A stretch of 64,000 nucleotides of DNA from Stereum hirsutum FP-91666 SS1. Lineage: Eukaryota > Basidiomycota > Agaricomycetes > Russulales > Stereaceae. Positions 35,895 to 48,039 of the stretch are shown here, in pieces. The DNA lies in assembly GCF_000264905.1 (NCBI RefSeq), contig NW_006763132.1, positions 557,896-621,895 of the forward strand, in the 5' to 3' direction. How positions within the stretch are numbered: position 1 is the stretch's first letter; each line of letters begins with the position of its first letter. Below the pieces are notes generated by a model. That model worked only from the letters and a program-made list of their open reading frames with translations. It ran no database searches and was not told the origin of the DNA. A program made the position numbers and the translations under genes.

Positions 35895-37551
35895 TCACAC
35901 CACTGATGGTTTCCCCTCAAGGTATCGTTTCCGATAAACACCACGCGCCTGTTCCCAAGCAAATCGCAGTAACACTACCACAGGCACACACAGCATAATG
36001 ACGGGGAAAATCTGGATGGTTATACAAGCGCTTTAGTTAGTAGCCTTTCCACTAACATCGTACAATGGACCATCGGGTCACGTTGATTTAGTCGGTGATG
36101 CTCAGTACTCACTTGCCCCAGAGTCCAGTCCCGACTATCCCTGCCGTCACCACCAAGTAAATGAGAATTCGCATTCAGCGTAAGTTCGTTCGAGACAATC
36201 AGCGCTGTAGGCAGCAATATCGAGAACGCGATGCTTGCTCTCTTGAAGATCTGTAAGAGAACGTAAGGCTCAAGTAGTAACCTTGCAAAGAAAGAAAAAA
36301 TAGCGAAGATGAATAGGGAGAAGTATATAGGTAGGAAAAGGATCCCCAGAGCGCGTGGAAGTAGAGATCTGGCAGTCGGGGCTCCGATGTGTGGAATTGG
36401 GAGTAGGAAGAGTGGGGTGAGAAGTCCCATCTCGACGGACGCGTAGGGTTTCAACTGCTCGGGGAAGAAATGGAATAGGAAAAGCGAGAGGCTATCGAGT
36501 AGGGCAAAGAAGACAAAAAAGAAGAGACAGATGTATGATATGGTGAGTGCGGCGATGCGGCCTGTCGTCGTTGCTGTGAGATGGGAGCCCAGGATGACGA
36601 GGACCGTATGTGGATTGCAGGCTGGATCTGCACCGAACGTAGACGCGTGGCGCCAGACGAACAGTGAGAAAGCGATGGCGATCGCAATGACGGGGACGCC
36701 GGAAAGACGCATGATGCGCATGGATTGGTAGAAGTCGTGTTGCTCTTTGGACTTGTACGTCCTCCCATCCAGGTCTTTCAGCTTCACGACCGCGTCCCCG
36801 AACATGACTAAGAGTGTGGCGAATGCGTGGAGCCAGAGGAGGATGGAGACTGAGATGGCGAGATAGAGGGAGAGTTGGTCTTGGTGGTTGAGTGATAGGG
36901 CTGAGACGAACAGTGCGAAAGCAGTGATCGTCATGCTCCAGTATGAGGCGTTGTTATCCGAGACGTTGGGAAGATACGAAAGGAGCACTAAAATGCACGT
37001 TGAGCTGAGGATTCAGGTTCCTTCAAGGCAAATAAACGGTGAGATGAAGGAACGTACAGGTTAGAAATGCTTGCACATAAAATGCCACACGCACGCCGAT
37101 TCCGGTAATATCTAAAAGGTTTAAAATTGAAGACGATGGTTAAGTATTTCAGTCGAGTGTTTGCACAATTGCCTGGAAACACACCTGGGTTGTCCCGTAA
37201 CAACGGAGAGCAAAGGCTGGTAGTGTTTAACACGGACTCTATCATAGGCATCGTATGAGCGAGAACTCGAGGGGTGTCTTGGGTATCGACATCGCCGGCA
37301 TCTTGTACTTATACTCTCAGAATGAATTTGTGATACGTACATTCAGCAAATATCACCTCGCAATCACCGACTCTGCCACCTATTAATAAATGCTTATGAA
37401 GAACGTCTGATGACGGTGTATCCAAAAACGAAAATGCCTGAGCCTGATCATCGAGCATTCTCTCAGGCTCAGCGCTAGGAGGTCCAGAGCGAGCAATACT
37501 TACGGTGCTGTCATAGCTCTGTTCCGAATTCTGAACAAATGCTATACTCAT
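35895..37551 (-). CDS. Multi-pass membrane protein of a basidiomycete family, function unknown
   Basis: Five exons on the minus strand: 37341-37551, 37185-37301, 37058-37111, 36113-36987 and 35895-36011, giving 457 residues. The N-terminal about 95 residues are hydrophilic (MSIAFVQNSEQSYDSTVSIA). Then come LLRDNPDITGIGVRVAFYVQ, typical of this family's first helix, and about eight hydrophobic segments: LLLSYLPNVS, TITAFALFVSALSL, GRIAALTISYICLFFFVFFA and others. The conserved C-terminal DWTLGQ-IFPVIMLCVPVV crosses the last intron. I know this pattern from agaricomycete proteins annotated only as hypothetical membrane proteins. The product stops at GVYRKRYLEGKPSVV; downstream sequence resembles a tail kept in a neighbouring fragment, so the C-terminus may be truncated. 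Transport or signalling is possible but not shown. Confidence 0.75.
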
Positions 37552-38575
37552 AGCGTCAAAAACGAGATCCAAAGATCAAGATGGAACATTGGTTGCATTG
37601 GCGCTAAACAGACGAGGCGGCCCTATCAGCTCGAGGTCAGACCCTCGGTGAAACATTGTCCGAGGAGCGTTGATTCAACGAACAGCCGTGTCGTATCAGA
37701 GCGATGCACCTGTGAGCCTCTCGCATATCGACGGCGGGTCAACGTCGCTCCCCCCCTCTGACGTTAGAACGCGCCCGGCGGTGTAGATCGACGACGAACA
37801 TCGTATGCGACCTCAACCATAGCATAGGTACAGCACCTTTCATTCTATTCGTTCGCGCAGGGTACTGGCCATAAATGCTACAACCTGAGGAAGGGAAAAG
37901 ATTACGAACCCATCCACTACATCTGAGCTGGACTCGGACCAACACCTCAGGTGGCAATCAGGTGGATTTCGTTCAATCGAATGCGAGATACTCTTCTTGT
38001 CTTCCTGATCGAGACATCCTAGAAAGTACTTATTATAAGTGGATTGAAGAGGAGGATGAGTTATATCGATGCTGCCGGGTCATGTAGAGGAGTTTCCGAG
38101 AGCCCACAAGGGAACGTCGAGTCGAAAAGAAAGGGTCGCCGTGATTACCACTGGTCGCTAGAAAACAAAATGAACGCGTGTGGATTTTCAAATTGTTCAA
38201 GCGGCTTATGAACAGGCCGGATACAGCCGAGATCCTCCTTCACTTGTACCCTCTCGCCACCACTGTGTCCCAAACAGCTCCTCTATGCCGTCCTGTACTT
38301 AAGCTTTGTAGACCATATCGCATCTATTCTTGAGCTCAGATGTACTTATTTAGGCTGGGTTGGAGATAACTTAAAGACACTGGAGCGGCGAATTCTTTTT
38401 TCATCCGCCTCTGACGCGCGAGAAATGGCGTACAGACTGGACCAGATTGCGCTTTGCCTGAGAACTCGGAGGGCGGGGCCCCGCTATGACTATTGGCTTG
38501 ATACATAGGCGTCACAACTCGCCCCTCAGGCTAGTTTTCCCCTTATCCTCGTAAACTCGACTAGTGTACCCAACC
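37552..38575. other. Intergenic region
   Basis: About 1 kb between two divergent genes; it should contain both promoters. A stretch near 37921-37945 (gagctggactcggaccaaca) resembles the 3' half of the tRNA-Tyr-like gene at 32.5 kb but has no matching 5' half. No protein gene was seen. Confidence 0.4.
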
Positions 38576-39585
38576 ATGCCTGTCGCTGCAGGACACGATG
38601 TTCAGACCACTATGAACTACTATAAACCTCTTGACGGTGGAGCAGAAGCCCCCTACCTCTACATCTACGAACCTCCTCCTGGCGTGGAAAAGACGAACAT
38701 TGGACTCCAAGAACGTCCGGTTGTCGTTCACGACGTTCGCCACATGACAATGGAGACCGATGCGTCGCTTGACGTTCATGGATTTCGATATGTAAAGCGG
38801 GAGAGTGCAGAGAAGGAGTTTGTGGACGAGGAGAGGATTCGGGATGTGTATTATCGAGAGGCTGAGGAATTGCTGAAGCGCGAGGTCCCTGGTGCGAAGA
38901 GCGTCTATATTTTCGACCATACCATTCGGCAAGTCGTCTCATTTGTTTATTGATCGTGCTCCAATACTGATACCTTCATACTGATACCTTCATACTATCA
39001 CCAGACGACTTGCAGAGGATCCGGTCATGAGAGGTAACGGACGTGGCCCGACTGTACGGTCGCTTTTCCCTGCACCCTCCTCTCATCACGAGATCTTTCG
39101 TTCAATGGAGCTGACCGTCTGTCTTGTCTTCCTCACAGCAACGCGTCCACGTCGACCAAACCTTCGAAGCCAGCGCTAAACGAGTCCGTCGCCATCTCCC
39201 CGAACGAGCCGACACCCTCCTCCAGTCTCGTTTCCGCCTCATCAACATATGGCGTCCGATAGCCAATCCCGTCGCACACACCCCCCTCGGCATCGTCGAC
39301 TGGCGTACCATCGACCCCTCGCGCGATCTCGTGGCTTCTAGACACATATATCCGACCTTCGAAGGCGCTACATTCAACGTCCGGCCAAACGAGAACCACA
39401 AATGGTGGTACATGTCGGAGCAGACGCCGGATGAGTGTTTGTTGATCAAGTGTTATGATTCGGAGGAGCGGGATGGAGTGGCGAGAGCTGTGCCACATTC
39501 GGCGTTTGTCGATCCTGGGACTGATGAGGGTAAGGCTAGGAGGCAGAGTATCGAGTTGCGGTGCTTGGTGTTCGATACGGAGTGA
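38576..39585 (+). CDS. CmcJ/NvfI-like (GA4-desaturase-like) oxidoreductase
   Basis: Three exons, 38576-38928, 39005-39053 and 39139-39585, give 282 residues. Family blocks are VVVHDVRHM, FVDEERIRDVYYREAEELLK, VYIFDHTIR, VHVDQTFEASAKRVRRHLPE, RFRLINIWRPIANPVAHTPL and NENHKWWYMSEQTPDECLLI. Members act as non-haem oxygenase-type tailoring enzymes in secondary metabolism (CmcJ in cephamycin methoxylation, NvfI in meroterpenoids); many fungal copies have no known substrate. VHVD and the later W-R-P and K-W-W motifs are intact. The first intron starts with GC (gcaagt) rather than GT, and only this splice keeps the frame. Soluble; no signal peptide. It stands alone among unrelated genes. Confidence 0.85.
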
Positions 39586-40351
39586 GGAGGCATAGGAGTC
39601 GAGAAGGAGATCTGTCACGGTGAAGTCATTGACAATCTTTCATATTCTTCAATAGGGGTTTTGACTCACTTTTTCTTTCTTTCAAAGCTTGCACGTTTAT
39701 TACCGGTGTATTTTATCTTGAATCGTGCGACTGTTTTATCTTTCGGTTTCGTGGAAAATGCAACATTATTTCGCCTATTGAAGAGCTCGAGAATGACTGT
39801 TGAATCTGCCTACTGTATGCCCCCTCCTCGTACATATATGATACCACAAAACCACAGTATACACACCATACATTCGAGCACAAAATACTCATACTGGGGA
39901 GCTTACTACAATAGACAGCAGTGGCTCTTGCATGATTAAGTATTAGAGCCTCAAGTGCAATGTTGGCTGCATGGGCCACACTCTCACCGTGACGGGCCAC
40001 GTGGAACAGCACAACGGCGCTTGTTCAAGCGACGGTACTGCGGCAGACTGCGGCCTTTTTCGTGTCTTTTCAACCAACAGCATCACCTCATTCAACTCAC
40101 TTGAGGCTCTTCCTTCGAGCTTTCATCTACGGCCATCACTCCTATTATAGGTTTATCTCGTGCGTATCTTCGTTCCACGCCAAACTTCTCGCTGTAGCGG
40201 CTGAAAATTTCGTCTTCTAGGTGTCGTATCCATCCGTCCCTTGTGACACGACATTTTCGAACGCGGTATGTAGAGCACTCCTCTCTGTACGCATTGTTTG
40301 TGTTTAGCTTATACTGGGCGCAACTTTTGGGCAGATTAGTGGGTTAGCAGA
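39586..40351. other. Intergenic region before the F-box gene
   Basis: 0.77 kb, A/T-richer than the flanking genes, with no supported coding sequence. It probably contains the 3' end of the CmcJ-like gene and the F-box promoter. Confidence 0.45.
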
Positions 40352-42043
40352 ATGACTCTAGACCTGCAAGGGCTTGCGGCCCAGCGCGAAGCCCTAGACG
40401 CTCACCTTCGCCTCTTGGCATGCGAAAAACGCTCACTCTCTGAACGCTATAACAGCTTACTAGCTGTTAACTTCCTTCCTGTGGAAATGCTGTCAAGGAT
40501 TTTCTCTGCTTTTGCCAAGGACTCATCCACCAATTCCTCACTACTACGCGACGTTATCAGGCTCTCACACGTCTGTCGTCATTGGCGGCAAATCGTGCTG
40601 AACATGCCTGTACTCTGGGCAAGCTTCGATATCGACGGGGTTGGGAAGCACGAAGTCCGTCATGTAATTTCCGAGCTTCTTCAGCGTTCGCAACGCGCTC
40701 CCATCCGGCTCAGCATTGACGTCTCGAGTTGGATGGAAGCCTCACCCCGTCGCGCCGTCAAGGCCGCATTCCAAATTCTGCACCATCTAACACACATTCG
40801 AAAGCTCTCTATCGTTGCTGGTGAACATGACACTACCGAGTGGTTCGAATACCTCAGAACGACACCCGCGCCAATGTTGGAGAAGCTCAAGGTCTGGTGC
40901 TGCGAGACCGCGCCGTTCCATATCCCTGACACAATGTTCAACGGCGCCGCGCCCCAACTTCGCCGTCTTACCCTCTGCATGTGTCGCATATCACCTGCCA
41001 ACGCTCTTCTCGCCGAAATCACACAACTCAAGCTGAAGCATTGCCTTGGGGAACTTCACTACAAGGAGATGCTTCCTGTCCTTGCCAACATTCCACGACT
41101 GGAGAACCTCCTCATCGAGGAGGAAGAATCAGAATTTATGCCTAATGATCTTGATCTGGCCGGGCGAGCGCGTATTTCTCTTCCACGCCTCAGAAAGTTA
41201 GAGCTAAGTGGCCCTGTCCCGTTCATGGCCGCGCTCTCCAACCACCTATTGCTTCCATCGTCCGCTTCCATCATCATTAGAAACGAAATGGATCCATTCC
41301 ATGACGACAATGTGTTCCTCGAGCACCTCGTTCAGACCGGCATCATCCAAGAACAAGATCCCCTGCGTGCACTCTATGTCTGCGGTAACATATCCGCCAG
41401 CACTTTTCTTATTCAAGGATCCCGGACAGGTCCCTATGCTCCCACTCTAAATGCCATCTCTTCCGACCTTCATATGCGATTTGAAGATCTGGGTCATTTT
41501 GACCGTTCCTATATCCTGACCACGTACCTCTCGGCCGCGAATCTGGATCGCTTGGAGGAATTGGAATTGTGCGACCTACTTCCCGATGTGCCATGGAGGG
41601 CGGTATTTGCGCGCATGCCGAACGTACAGAAACTTACTCTCGGCGAATATGCCAACACATGCAACATTATCGAAGCACTGATGCCACCATCCAATCGCAA
41701 TGAGATAGACATGTCGTCGACGGGCGCCGCGAGCAATACGGGCACCAATGTTCCCCTCCCCAAGCTGTCCTGGATCGGTATCATGGGCAGTTGGGTGGAT
41801 CTACTCGACAATGCGGAGGAGGAGTTGGGGGAGTTCTTGGAAAGGTTGGAAACATGTTTGGGGGCGCGTCGCCGGTTGAGGGCCGCCTCAAACCCGGTGG
41901 CCACTTCATTTTCATTCATTCTGCCTGATGACGTCGATCTTAATATAGTTCAGGTGTTGACGCGGTATAGGGATCAGAGCGAGACGTGGGTGGGTCGAGA
42001 TGTTGCGGACGGCGAAGTCGATGAGAGTGTGTCAGCGGTTTGA
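40352..42043 (+). CDS. F-box protein with leucine-rich C-terminal region
   Basis: A single open frame of 563 residues. The F-box lies at about residues 45-85: VNFLPVEMLSRIFSAFA, then VIRLSHVCRHWRQIVLNMPV and LWASFDID, which is the usual agaricomycete pattern. The rest has irregular leucine-rich repeats such as LRRLTLCMCRIS, LRKLELSG, LEELELCDL and VQKLTLGEY. Such proteins bind Skp1 and choose substrates for an SCF ubiquitin ligase. A short N-terminal helix (LAAQREALDAHLRLL) precedes the F-box. No introns, in contrast to every other long gene here, which is common for this expanded family. A decayed relative lies at about 53 kb on the other strand. The substrate is unknown. Confidence 0.9.
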   Translation: MTLDLQGLAAQREALDAHLRLLACEKRSLSERYNSLLAVNFLPVEMLSRIFSAFAKDSSTNSSLLRDVIRLSHVCRHWRQIVLNMPVLWASFDIDGVGKHEVRHVISELLQRSQRAPIRLSIDVSSWMEASPRRAVKAAFQILHHLTHIRKLSIVAGEHDTTEWFEYLRTTPAPMLEKLKVWCCETAPFHIPDTMFNGAAPQLRRLTLCMCRISPANALLAEITQLKLKHCLGELHYKEMLPVLANIPRLENLLIEEEESEFMPNDLDLAGRARISLPRLRKLELSGPVPFMAALSNHLLLPSSASIIIRNEMDPFHDDNVFLEHLVQTGIIQEQDPLRALYVCGNISASTFLIQGSRTGPYAPTLNAISSDLHMRFEDLGHFDRSYILTTYLSAANLDRLEELELCDLLPDVPWRAVFARMPNVQKLTLGEYANTCNIIEALMPPSNRNEIDMSSTGAASNTGTNVPLPKLSWIGIMGSWVDLLDNAEEELGEFLERLETCLGARRRLRAASNPVATSFSFILPDDVDLNIVQVLTRYRDQSETWVGRDVADGEVDESVSAV

Positions 42044-43513
42044 GTCCGTCAGGACGAAGATACTGTTCGTACTTATCCGAGGTCCGTAGCACCAGTACGA
42101 AATTGAAGACAATAAGCTAATAAACATAAATAGTGTGCACCAGTAGCCACCATACCTGTCGATCCACGGACGCCTCTGATTCTATCGGAGCCTTTTGCCG
42201 CATCAAGATCTTACTCCATACTTCGTGTTTGTCTCCCAGTGCCTTGACTTTTAACATCTCCGTCACCACGCGATAAGAAGACTATAGCCGTGGAATGTGG
42301 GCAACACCCTGTCCACATTTCGATCATTGCCTGACATGGTCTGCAAGAGCGACTTGAGATGCGAACGGAGTCCAGCTGATAACATTGACCCTCCAGATCC
42401 GGTTCTGATGGTATTTCAGTGATTTATACTCCTATTGACGACGCAGAAACCCTCTGAATGAGAGCTATCGGCCTTCGGGGCGATATCCCTTGACGAACAA
42501 GATCACAAGAAGACAAAGCGACAATATTGTCGCATTTGATACTGTCTATCAGTATGTGTCAACGTGCCTCTATTCTACCTTCATCATCTTGACTGGTTTT
42601 GAATTTTCTCGTTAGAATGCTCAACTTTACAGGCTTAACCCGTGTATATTTTAAAATCATAGATTCCTCTCGCGACGAGAATATCTTCCGCTCATCCGCA
42701 TGGTGGTCCTCGATCCAAGTTTAGTACCTGGAGGAAACAGTACTCGTCGAGGCATAACCGAGAGTTGAGCATTGCTTATGCACTGTTCATATATACCACA
42801 CATGTCGTTCAGCCCCGTTCAGCCTGTGCTAGGCCCCGAAGGCTGTCTACCCCGGTTCATCGATCATCAATGGCCGTCAGCAGTGGCGATACAGTGCAGG
42901 TCGATCTTCATATGCTCTCCGTGATAGGACAGCTCGAACTCGTACGCCCAAATCTGAGAAATTTGGAGACACTCTCGCGAACTGGACGTGCAGAAACGCT
43001 TCCTCTTGGTGTGCTCCTAGATCACATTCTGCCATTGTCTGACGTTCGAATCGAGCTTTAATAAGGAACCATTGCAAGCTACGTGGGAGGGCCATGCGGG
43101 TATGACTGCCCTCATGCGACCAGCTACCATGCATACGTTCTAACAGCCCCTTTACGCGAGACAGGATATAGTCACCGGAGACCTCGGAGCCGCCACAATA
43201 ATTTCGACGCAATCGTGTACTCCACGTAGGTCTCCCGGCGTGTCTGCCTTGAGATTTGATAGACACGCCCATGCCGCATGCAAAGTACGCTTTGAGACGA
43301 CGTGTCAGTCTCCAAATGGCCAGTACAGATATAACACGAAACACTTACCTATGGCATGTTTACTTACTGCAGATCAACACGCTTTTGTTTTGCGTGTACC
43401 TCAAGGTCGTACTTATATATGCCAGAGCACTATACGGTCCTCCTTACGCTCGTTTGCGCCCTTCCTGAAAACTCACATTCACATCCACCTTCATCACAAC
43501 CTTCAACGTCGAC
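42044..43513. other. Intergenic region
   Basis: 1.47 kb. The longest frame (155 codons, minus, 42877-43344) has no motif and no codon pattern like its neighbours. I assign no gene. Confidence 0.45.
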
Positions 43514-44660
43514 ATGGGTAAAGGCCACAAATCAAAGAAGAATTCGGCTGCAAGTAGAAGTGGTCCTCGAGCAAGAGCCGTTCCTGCTTCTAGTCCGCAC
43601 TGCCAGACCTTAGAAGAAGACGGAGTCACCCAATGCTCGCTACGCGCCACACACGGATATCCACTCCACGACCGTTGCAAAGCCCACCACCAGCAGTATC
43701 GGAACACGTACGCATCGTACAAGAAGGCATCCTGTATCGTCGACCGGGTCAAGGGAAGTCATACCATCCCCACGAAGAAGCAGATTTCCCAATACACGAT
43801 TCACCAAACGCTGGATAGGGCAGGTTGGATGCGACTATACCTGCAGGCGATGCGGGTTGAGAAGATGGGACGAGAGATGCATATGAGACGTTTTTTCGCT
43901 AAATGTAAGGTCCTCCTTCTATGGCTCAGCGAGTGATCCAACGTGAGCTGACTGCTCCGCTGCGCGGATGAATAGCCGACGACGCACATACATGGCGGGT
44001 CAAAGTGCTGGCGAAGCAGATAGTGGAAGCGGTCAAAACTCTGGACGCTCTACAAGCTCACGCGTTCAGGATACGGACATCGGGAGATCCTGAGCATGAT
44101 TTGATCAAGGAGCTCACTTCTCCTTCCCCGCCGATCGATGAGTGGACCGATGAGAAGCTACCACTGTCTACTCAACGTGCTGTCAATCAAGCCCCGTCCT
44201 CTCAGGGTAGCCCACAGCCTCTACCTCAAACTACGCTGAATGATCAGCCGGTCGGACGACCCCGAAGAAGAAGACATAGACCTCGCCAACCTGGTCATCA
44301 GAGCGTAAGTTATAGTGTCTCTCCCCATTATCAGGAGACCTCCTATGCTCATGACCTGATTGCGTTGAAACAAAGTCAGAAGGAGAGACGGCGCCTTGCG
44401 AAGCTCTGCGCGCGAAGAAGTTGGTTATTCGCCGTGAACGCGACTCGCATGAATGCTTGAATACATCGTTGGAATCGTTTATGGAGTTTGTGAGGGAAAG
44501 GTTTACGTTGGGGACCGAAGGTCTTGGAGCGCGACATGCGACAAACATGCAGGATGATCCCAAGTGAGTTCACGATTGCGATAATCTTCGTGACTCTTGG
44601 CTTTTCCTGACTGTATTTTGATGCGCTGCTAGTGGGGAATCATCGTGCAAGGTTATGTGA
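43514..44660 (+). CDS. Cys/His-motif protein of unknown function, 311 residues
   Basis: Four exons, 43514-43904, 43976-44304, 44376-44563 and 44633-44660, with correct phases. The basic N-terminus (MGKGHKSKKNSA) is followed by a possible zinc-binding cluster: CQTLEEDGVTQCSLRATHGY and then CKAHHQQY (two Cys, later Cys and His-His). After this come YKKASCIVDRVKGS, IPTKKQISQYTIHQTLDRAG, LYLQAMRVEKMGREMHMRRF and VLAKQIVEAVKTLDALQAHA, probably alpha-helical. A proline-rich basic linker (RPRRRRHRPRQP) leads to a helical C-terminus (SLESFMEFVRERFTLG). The pattern is familiar from agaricomycete genomes but has no assigned role. The choice of acceptor at 44375 keeps a long helical frame; the nearer AG at 44334 would give a 30-nt intron. 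Confidence 0.7.
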
Positions 44661-45394
44661 GCCATATCAGTCTGGATGATATATTAAGTTATGTCGTACT
44701 GTTTTATGTCGAGTAGTGGGTAATTATTGGACGTGGTAATATTTTCGACTCGCGGCTGTGTCAGATTATCTTTATGAAGGAAGGATACCAGGGGTCTACT
44801 ACTTATCTGACCGGGGGTGGAGGGCATGAGTAGGAAACAAGCTGGAGATTGCTCGACTTCGATGTCGGTGTCGGCGTCTCGAGAACTTGTGAATGGCCGG
44901 AAGGAATGGAATAAAGCGCTGACTTGTTGCTGAGTTGTCAGCATGCCACACCCTCGTCAGCGAACGTGGAGAACGAGAAGAGGGAAAGGAAGTGGAACAG
45001 ACGAAGGAGGAAACTCCGCTCGGCGGGACGCTAGCTCCGACCTCGGCAGGCTCGGCCTGTACTGCGACCAAATAATAAGCTTCCGCAATTCGCCGGCTCA
45101 CCGGCCGGCAGCTTCCATTCGATAATTGCGACGTTCAACATTCTCACACGTCGCCCACCGAGGCAGTTGTGGGGGAGATGCACCCCCCGTGAGGCATGCA
45201 TTCGACCAAGTGGGAAGCAGCCAGCAGCATCAGAATCTTCGCAGCACGGGAATCAACAACTTCGCCGGCCTATATATGCACCAGCGCCCTTGAGTCCGTG
45301 CGCCGATGACTCTCCATTGCTCCATTCTCCTCGTTACGCACCCAGCCCACGAAGGTGACGGCAGCTCTCTAGCGAGTCTTCACACCGAGCAGCC
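44661..45394. other. Intergenic region
   Basis: 0.73 kb without a supported gene. Between about 45170 and 45370 it is G/C-rich and includes a tatatatg stretch near 45270, plausible as the promoter of the next gene. Confidence 0.4.
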
Positions 45395-47376
45395 ATGTCA
45401 AACGAAACGGTAGACATTGAGGTCTCCAGTAAGACTCTACTGTTGTAGGTACTTCTGTCTTTTGCATCGAAACGTCACTGACAGGCAGGGCTTGATCTTC
45501 ACCACTGCCACCTTTGGGGACTTAGAGTGGGCCCTGTGGTGAGCGCCGTGCCACAACGCAACGCCTCTTGATCGAATCTGACGTCCATGCTGTTCTATCT
45601 CACCTCGATAATATAGCTCATTGGCGGGTTGTTCAGCTGGGGGCTGTTCGGTAAGTAAACTTTGGGTCTCGTAGGGTTTTAGCCGTGTTTGGCTCACATT
45701 CGTTCGTTCTGAAGGTGTACTTATGCTCCAAGTGTGTGCGTCACCGAGTTTTAGTCACCATAGATGACCTTGAGGACGTGGATAGGCTGACTATCACTTC
45801 TTACCGACAGATATGTACTATCTGGCGTTCCCCGGAGATAGCAACCTCGTTCAATTTACAGGTCGGAAAAATAGTGTTCACCATACTTTGCGCGAGTCGA
45901 ACTGACGGCCATGTCTCTTTGCTTCCAGTATACGGAACTTTTGTGCTCGAGACGTTCCAGACCATAGTCGTCACGATACAGGCGTGGAACCTTCTCTGCG
46001 CCGGATGGGGACAAGAACAAGCTCTGCTATCGTTAGGATGGGAGTACTCCCTCGTGCCTATGGTCTCGGGCATAGGTAGGACGCACTTCCTGTTTAGATC
46101 TATCCCTCTTCGGCCTCCTGGTATGTCACGCTGAGACTGACGTGGTCGACCTATCCAGTCTCTTTTTGGGTGCAGAGCTTCTACGCTCGGAGGATATTTG
46201 TACTGAGTAACGGCGATCGTAAATGGCAGGTCATCTCAATATTGGTTGTTCTTGTAGGGTTTTCGGATGTATCTGCGTTTCGTATAATACAGCTGACGTG
46301 GGTGTATAGGTAGGCGCTACTCAAGGCTTGGCCGCCTTTGTAGGTTTCAGATCCAAACGTGACAGATGCAGGATGCACATTCACCCAATATTTGCTCCTC
46401 CAGGTCGGTGGAATCCAGATCTTCTTCATTAGTACAGTTGAAGAAATATTCCACTTGTACACTACTGTTTGTGTAAGTAATTGTATCCTTCAATATAGAC
46501 TCCCAATCTCTGATAACCTCGATACAGGTTTGGCAGAGCGGGAGTGTCACCTGCGACACATTGATTGCTATCAGCATGGTGTACAGGGTACGAATCACTC
46601 CCTTCACCTTCTCGACACCTTGTAAAGTGTATAGCTAAGCCGCCGCCACAGTTACACGACGCCCGGAAGCACGCTTTCAAGTCGGATAATCAGTCGACGG
46701 ATAAGCTGTTGTCGAGACTCATCGCACTGACTGTGGAGACTGGATGCCTGACCGCATTCGCCGCTGTGGCGAACCTCGTATTCTTCCTCGCACTGGACAC
46801 GACGAACCTCTACGCAATGATGTATGTGCCGATCCATCTTTCTCCTCTGCCTTACACCCTTATAAGTTGTTCATCGTCTCTACAGGGGATCTATCATCTC
46901 CAAACTGTACACGAACTCGTTGATGGCATCCCTCAACTCACGAGCCACTATCTTCCGGTCAAGCGATCGTTCCATGCGACATCATTCCTCCCCAGTCGGC
47001 ACCGTCAAGTCTACGGCCTTCAACTTCACCACAGGAAATCCTGCAAGTCGAATGACCCCCGTCGTAAACCTTGCATCATACACGACGTCAGATCGCGGGA
47101 CACAGCAGCATATAGACATAGACGAAGAGTATGGCGTGAAGCCACCTAGCGTAAGCAGCACCCACCTTTCTCCGACCTGTCCTTCTTTCGTCGACGAGTC
47201 TTCATATCGGATGAGTCTATGCTCAGCTGCTCATGCTCGTGTGGATATTAACGCTCATGTTTGGTATCTCGTTTCTCTTTGACCTTTCATAGGAATTTGG
47301 TGATCCCGCGTTTGGAGAGAGTTCGGGAGAGCATTCGATTCCTATGCACGATCTCAGCAAGGTTTCTGCTTTGTGA
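45395..47376 (+). CDS. DUF6534-type seven-helix membrane protein
   Basis: Twelve exons: 45395-45428, 45489-45538, 45617-45650, 45715-45735, 45811-45861, 45929-46075, 46159-46253, 46344-46472, 46528-46587, 46652-46821, 46886-47150 and 47293-47376, giving 379 residues. Helices are visible in GPVLIGGLFSWGLFG, GTFVLETFQTIVVTIQAWNL, VSFWVQSFYARRIFVLS, WQVISILVVLV, VWQSGSVTCDTLIAISMVY, TVETGCLTAFAAVANLVFFL and ISKLYTNSLMASLNSR, which ends the DUF6534 domain. The hydrophilic tail (about 85 residues) is Ser/Thr-rich and ends DLSKVSAL. This family is greatly expanded in mushrooms; the role is unknown, though a receptor-like fold is often suggested. Exons are small and regular. Codon 1 is placed at the first ATG before the helices. 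Confidence 0.82.
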
Positions 47377-48039
47377 TGTGCTTTGCGTTTCTTGTCTGTA
47401 TGTGGCTATTAGGTTCTGTGGGGATGAGCGGGAATGAAAGGACAAAAGACGGTCGAAGTCTGGGATCGTGTTGCATGGGTTTTTTTGGGTGTCATGGCTC
47501 TCAGTTGGGGGACGCGCCGCATCCTTTATTTTTATCTTGTCTTGTTCGCTGTATCTATAGCCTTTATCTTGATGTACTACTCTGTCGTGACCTCAGTAAA
47601 ATCTGCATACCACCTCAAAGGTACTGCCACCGTCCCAGCGCTCGATGAGTCGGTGTAGGTCTTTGCGCAGAGCAATTTCAACAAGTGGCGATTACTTAGA
47701 CAGGGGACTTATCGGTTTGGAAAATGAATATAAGGAATAGGGTTATCAATTATTTACGGCACCGGGCCGGGATAACATCGATAACGTCCATATCAGAGTC
47801 TTTTCCTCCTTCTCCCGAGTGCGACTTGCGCGGATGCTCGTGGTCTATCTCGTGTCGTCCTTCTAAATTCTGCTGGGGCTTCTTGAGGCTGTATCGTTGA
47901 TGGAATTCCCTTTTCCGCTCCTTGAGCGGCGCCTCACTCAAGGCGGTCTCAGCGTCACTTGTGGATAGTACAGTCGTCCTCACGCTCTTCCTTTAGCTCT
48001 TGTCTTTCACTCTGTGTAGACTTCAACTCGAGAGCTACT

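Noticed and set aside
37921..37945. Second tRNA-Tyr-like sequence
   Set aside because: Only the 3' half resembles a tRNA; no matching 5' acceptor or D arm was found.
42877..43344. 155-codon minus-strand open frame
   Set aside because: No motif, no splice partner, and base composition like the flanking non-coding sequence.
47434..47658. 74-codon plus-strand frame with a hydrophobic stretch
   Set aside because: It lies directly in the presumed 3' untranslated region of the DUF6534 gene and resembles no family; a chance frame is more likely.
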